In this document: positions 59,796-64,000 of the stretch, in pieces
How the letters are laid out: every line of letters starts with the position of its first letter
Position numbering within the stretch: position 1 is the first letter of the stretch
Origin: Saturnia japonica
Taxonomy: Eukaryota; Arthropoda; Insecta; Lepidoptera; Saturniidae
Reading direction: 5' to 3'
Assembly: GCA_033032175.1 (NCBI GenBank)
Contig: CM065307.1
Coordinates: forward strand, 2,356,001 to 2,420,000
Length of the DNA: 64,000 nt
Program-made: the position numbers and the translations under genes
Notes under the pieces: model-generated
What the model was told of the DNA's origin: nothing
Databases searched by the model: none
Seen by the model: the letters and a program-made list of their open reading frames with translations, nothing else

Positions 59796-60640
59796 CTAGC
59801 GATGTGTCCGCGTCTCCGCATGCGTTTGTTACTACGTAATAATTATTTACATTCCTTTATTTTTACTCATATTGTTGAAAATTCATATGCCGTATCAATT
59901 CAGGAGTGTCATGTATTTCCCGTGTACAATTTTCATCAAAATCGGTTGAAAACTATTATTCTAATGTACAATTTCTAATGTATTATTAACAATTCTTATA
60001 ACCTCTCAATTACAGTATGATATATGTTTCCGTCTACAGAATTTGATTAGAATCGGTTGAGAATTGACGAATATAAAACTTTTTGAATTACTTTTATTAA
60101 ATTCACCCATGTTTTGTTTACACCACATGTAATAACACAGTGGAATAATTCACTTGTAGCAAAACTGTATAATCCAGATAATTTACAATAGTTTTATCGC
60201 TCAAAATGTATAAACCTCCGCGAGCCGCAGTTTGACAGCATCATAAAATAAAAGAGGCACTATGCCGTACTGCGCACATAGTAAAACAGTTTAAAAACGC
60301 TTCAGCCAATCTTAAAAAGAATACTTGACTATTAATATTTAATATGCAATTATTAGAAATACATTTCTAATTAAGTATAACACTCAATAAATCAACATTG
60401 ACAACGTTGTGATTTCAAATCAACAAACTGGTTATCATGGAAGCTGATATTTCCCTCTTACATATTTCATCTCCTATTTTACCTTTAAAGTTTTATTTTC
60501 GCTACGAAAAGTACCCTATGTCCTTTCCCAAGGTCCAATCTATCTCTATACTAAAATTTATCAAAATTGGTTAAGCGGTTTAGGCTTGAAAAGGTAACAG
60601 ACAGACAGAGTTACTTTCAAATTTATATTATTAGTATGGA
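59796..60640 (+). repeat. Two diverged ACTAGC-type repeat pieces
   Basis: 59796-60090 starts ACTAGCGATGTGTCCGCGTC and has two ATCAAAATCGGTTGA-like phrases. 60480-60640 has GAAAAGTACCCTATGTCC and GGTTAAGCGGTTTAGGC, ending before TTATATTATTAGTATGGAT. About 390 bp of AT-rich sequence with no call separates them. Confidence 0.5.
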
Positions 60641-60769
60641 TATTAGCTAGATAATGTAAACTCATATGTTACTAATATAGGCAAATCACTGACAGAAAAT
60701 ATAAGATCATAAAATATTAAGAACACTATATCTGATAACTTGTTCTTCCATCACCCAATATATAAATTA

Positions 60770-61200
60770 TTTGCTCTTCTTGCGACTGGTGAAACCGAAA
60801 TAAAGGGATTGATAGTAGATCTTAAAGATAATTTATGTTCGGCTCCTGATAATATATCTGGATTAATTTTAAAATATATAAAAACCCACTAGTAGTTATC
60901 TCTCACATATCTGTAATCTATCGTTTTCAACGGACATTTTTCCTGAGACTCTGAAATCTGTTATAATTCTATTACATAAAGCCGGTGACAGAGACTGTGT
61001 TAATAACTATAAGCTCATTACTATCCTTCTAATGTTGGTATGATAGTTAAATTCTAAGTTGATTAAATATATGGAAAAAAATAAAATAATTTCTGCTAAT
61101 CAATTTGATTTTCTAAAATATAGATCTTTTGATGATGATGTGTTAACGATGTAAGATATTTGCTATTTTTCTAGATCTGGCAAAGACACTTGATAGTGAG
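60770..61200 (+). pseudogene. Decayed Jockey/CR1-like LINE reverse transcriptase
   Basis: Plus-strand translation, jumping frames, gives successive reverse-transcriptase blocks: TEIKGLIVDLKDNLCSAPDN then ISGLILKYIK (60795-60890), LKSVIILLHKAGDRDCVNNY (60950-61010), NKIISANQFDFLKYRSFDDD (61085-61135), and FLDLAKTLDS (61165-61195). The last matches polymerase motif A, FxDLxKAFD. Many stops interrupt it and the catalytic YxDD block is absent, so it is an old 5'- and 3'-truncated copy. Confidence 0.75.
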
Positions 61201-61795
61201 ATAGTATCTCTTTCACAGCTCTTATTAGCAAATTATTATGATACAGTTTTATCTCAAATTAGTTTATTTTTCAACGCACACATTAAAATATATACATCTC
61301 CACAATTCGATTTTTTAAACATTTTTGTAATATTTCAGGGGCTTGGTATTTTCAAGTTTGTCTACGTTTGAGAACTAGTGGCTAAGATTGGTAAAACTAT
61401 AGTACGAGAAAAGTGCATTTTGTCCACGAATGCACAGGCGCGCCGATAAACTGAAGGTAAAGTTTAAGCGCAGCGTTATTTCGAAATTCCTCGACTATAA
61501 AAGAGGTATACGGACTGCATCCATCTATATCATTGTAGTAGAATATACTACTACTATATTATAATAGATTCAAATTCGGAAAAAAATGTTGTTTTCTGTT
61601 CAGACTTGATTCTGAAACAATATTTAACTATGTATTGGATCGCGCAAACTAAGGGTTTTTTATTTGCCTTTCCATACTTTGGTTTTTGCTGCATATGTTA
61701 GAAAGAAATGGAATAAAACGTTACATTCACGTGACATTATTTCCATAAATGTATTCATGAAAAAATTATACCTTCATTTGCTATTTAATTAGTTT

Positions 61796-62060
61796 TTTCA
61801 ACCGACTTCAATAAAAGAAAGGTTAATAAATTCGAATGTATATTTTTAATGGATGTTCAGCCATAACTTCTTTGTTTATCAACCGATTTGAATGATTCTT
61901 GTTTTTGTTTGATACCTCAAGGGTGGTCCCATTTTAATTTCATTAGCATTGGGCCTTCGAATTCGAAGATACACCACAAATCTCCTTAAAATGATGGAAG
62001 ATGTTTTCTTTTTTGTTAAATTTTGTGTTATATCCACCAATGAAACGCATGGGAATCTAT
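61796..62060 (+). repeat. Family D repeat
   Basis: TTCAACCGACTTCAATAAAA, GTTCAGCCATAACTTCTTTG, TGGGCCTTCGAATTCGAAGA; best match to 46490-46700. Confidence 0.65.
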
Positions 62061-62378
62061 GATTAAGCAAAATGAAAGAATTGGTAATTCAAACATTTGG
62101 CTGGATACAACCTACAGTAAATGCCAGCTATACACAGGGCTAACTAACTTAACAACAATTTACTTACTTATATTGGCATCCATGATGAACAGGAGAAGCC
62201 GCAAAAGTTAATCGTCAAGACAAAGTCAGTCATGCTCAACTCTAGCTTCGCAGATCCAAGATTTTGTGAGGCTACAAAGTTTCAAATCAAGATATCACAA
62301 GAATTAAAATGTAAAAATATTACAAGTTCAAATGGCCGCAATCTTGGATCTCTTGTCGCGTGGTCCAAACATCCCTTA

Positions 62379-62379
<1 letters not shown>

Positions 62380-62404
<25 letters not shown>
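62380..62404. repeat. Poly(A) tract of 25 bases
   Basis: Preceded by GGTCCAAACATCCCTTAT; probably the 3' tail of a retroposon running from somewhere after 62100. Its body has no recognisable domain and I cannot place the 5' end or a target duplication. Confidence 0.5.
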
Positions 62405-62410
<6 letters not shown>

Positions 62411-62484
62411 TTTATCAAAATTATCGCATGTGCAAACGGCTTTGGAATTCAATAACATCCACACAGAGTGACACCTCAAGAGTC

Positions 62485-62710
62485 TTCTTCTCTTTCTGAC
62501 TTGGCAACTACTCCTCCCATTGCTTCCATTATCCAGTGAATGTAGCGTGTCCTGTCCACAAATCTCGTCCTGTCCTATGATAATTTCAGTATTCTAACAA
62601 GATTGTGGCTCCGTTGTTAGAATTTTCCAGGGAGTTTTTGTAGTATCTCAGAATTCACGATTCATGTTATTATTCCAGTCCACTTCACTTGTGTAAAATA
62701 AGCAAGCTTT
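62485..62710 (-). mobile_element. Second copy of the 323-bp retroposon family, 5' truncated
   Basis: Minus strand reads CACAAGTGAAGTGGACTGG, GGAGCCACAATCTTGTTAGA, ATTCACTGGATAATGGAAGC, GTTGCCAAGTCAGAAAG and AGAAGAAGA, in the same order as 44320-44520. Diverged. Confidence 0.7.
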
Positions 62711-63357
62711 ATTAATGCAACATGACATATATATTACACAATATAGAGATAAACAATACAAATTTATGAATAGAAAATAAAAACATGACAGTTTGAGATA
62801 CCACGAAAACTGTTCACGAGAATTAAAGAGTCAAATGTCAAACTTGCGTTGCCAGACTCCGATTTCGAACAAGTTTTAAAAGATCAATGAACCTATAAAA
62901 GCATAGAACATTTTATAATGCTTGTCTCGTTCGGGCAGTTGGCCACCACAATGTGTAAATATCTTTTGCCATCTACTCACTTAATACTAGATAAAATTAT
63001 ATTGATTCGCTGGCTGATTATATTGTATCCCAATAAAAAAACATATTTGAATATAACTAACATGAAACCTGAAAAATCCGCCGAGACGATTTCCAAACCA
63101 AAATCGAACCTCAAAATTAAGGCACCGTAATTATTTCGAATGATATCCTCGTATCAATCGTTCGGTTAACCATCCGAACCAAATCGGACGTCCCAAATGT
63201 TTACCAGTGCACCCTTTAATGTTGAACGACCCTCGAAAATACGCGTCCAAACGAAACGGAACCGATCAGCTGAAACGATAAGCCCACCGACATTTTGTTG
63301 TGATATTGTTTCCGCGCCCTCAATTATCAAGCATTCGATACTATAAAGTACAAAAAT
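62711..63357. other. AT-rich stretch, nothing recognised
   Basis: The 70-codon frame 62918-63130 shows no domain; no repeat ends seen. Confidence 0.45.
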
Positions 63358-63499
63358 CTCAGCAGAGAGTTTTTGACGGGATCTTGATCTGTCATGTTTT
63401 GTTGAAGTGATAACTTCTTATGGGAGGGTGAACCACTTCGTAACGTAACGCGTTACGACGCCATTAATAGTAGCATAGTTTCAGTAAATCCTGACAACA

Positions 63500-63590
63500 C
63501 GCTCGTAGCCTAGCGGTCGTGGCCGAAGTTCTAGGTTCGAATCCTCGCCGCCTTCCCTTTCTCTCTTTCGTTTGGTCTTTTTTTTCTTTT
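63500..63590 (+). other. Short Pol III-like unit (tRNA-type boxes and T-run)
   Basis: A box TAGCCTAGCGG (63506-63516) and B box GGTTCGAATCC (63534-63544) with a shortened spacer, then a T-run (63577-63583, then 63585-63589). Too short for a tRNA gene; most likely the head of a tRNA-derived SINE. It follows a 5' piece of the 323-bp retroposon family at 63358-63405. Confidence 0.5.
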
Positions 63591-64000
63591 TAATTAGTTT
63601 AAGTTAAGTGAATTTTATAAATAATAACTAGGAAAATTTATTTTAAGTCCTTAGAACAAGAATCATTAAAAAAATATTCTATATACGTGACACTGCAGGT
63701 TTATAGATAAACACAGTGCTATTTATTATTATAAATACAAGAAGATGTCACCAGGGCAGTAACAATTTTTTTATTATTGTTTTATAGACACTATTGGTTG
63801 TAAACGATTTAAATTAATTAGCTAGTTACATTTTAGGCATCATCGAAGAGTTAAAAATAAAAGTGAAAGCTACAAAAGGTACAAAATGATGTAAAAATAT
63901 CCTATGATTCTTTAGCGTTCCTGATAAACGTACAATATCGACTGCCTAATTTAAGATAAGAATAACAAAAGTCATATCGAAAGTGACAGTAATAGACCCC

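Noticed and set aside
1..64000. CRISPR arrays, phage or bacterial operons
   Set aside because: No regularly spaced repeats, no Shine-Dalgarno-led gene runs; introns and eukaryotic retroelements throughout.

Overview
The window is AT-rich eukaryotic DNA with almost no coding content and many decayed transposable-element copies. The repeats point to an insect, most likely a moth or butterfly: RTE-type LINE tails that translate to WTDxLVKVAGSxWMQxAQDR-like peptides, TC...CTAG Helitron-like elements, tRNA-derived SINEs, and the common lepidopteran non-LTR 3' ends. This assignment rests on recognising repeat families by eye; no search was run and the species is unknown.

One host gene is supported. 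It lies on the minus strand at 25161-29329 and has three exons with good splice signals, all in phase 1. It encodes a small secreted cysteine-rich protein: a signal peptide followed by two tandem copies of one six-cysteine scaffold (C-x6-C-x6-C-x11-C-x5/9-CC). Exon 2 can also be read through its 5' splice site for another 170 codons, which suggests a second, longer isoform. A TATA/initiator pair lies just upstream. The first intron holds a roughly 0.65 kb tandem duplication and a Helitron-like element.

The most striking mobile element is at 48197-50804, minus strand. It is a GC-rich R1-clade non-LTR element of 2,608 bp with a 12-bp target-site duplication. It carries a 5' UTR, a decayed gag-like ORF1 with three CCHC knuckles, a 3' UTR with a two-part hairpin and a poly(A) tail, but no ORF2 (endonuclease/reverse transcriptase). 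It has the architecture of a half-LINE and sits inside an older RTE fragment.

Layout: 1-6 kb holds an AT-rich flank, a TA-flanked inverted-repeat element carrying an unrecognised retroelement (family B), a small MITE and an inverted second copy of family B. 6-25 kb has RTE, SINE, MITE and LINE scraps between long featureless stretches, including a 418-bp TIR element (9863-10280), a LINE C-terminal nuclease-like remnant (23168-23786) and a fold-back MITE (24634-24894). 25-30 kb is the gene. 30-48 kb contains Helitron-like, LINE-tail and family A/E repeats and a 323-bp retroposon with a 13-bp target duplication (44198-44520). 48-51 kb is the half-LINE. 51-64 kb has further repeats, an (AT)n tract, a dispersed 18S rRNA fragment (56752-56905), a dead Jockey-like reverse transcriptase (60770-61200) and a short Pol III-like unit near 63.5 kb. 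Apart from the secreted-protein gene, nothing here forms an operon or pathway; the window is intergenic or intronic sequence shaped by successive insertions.
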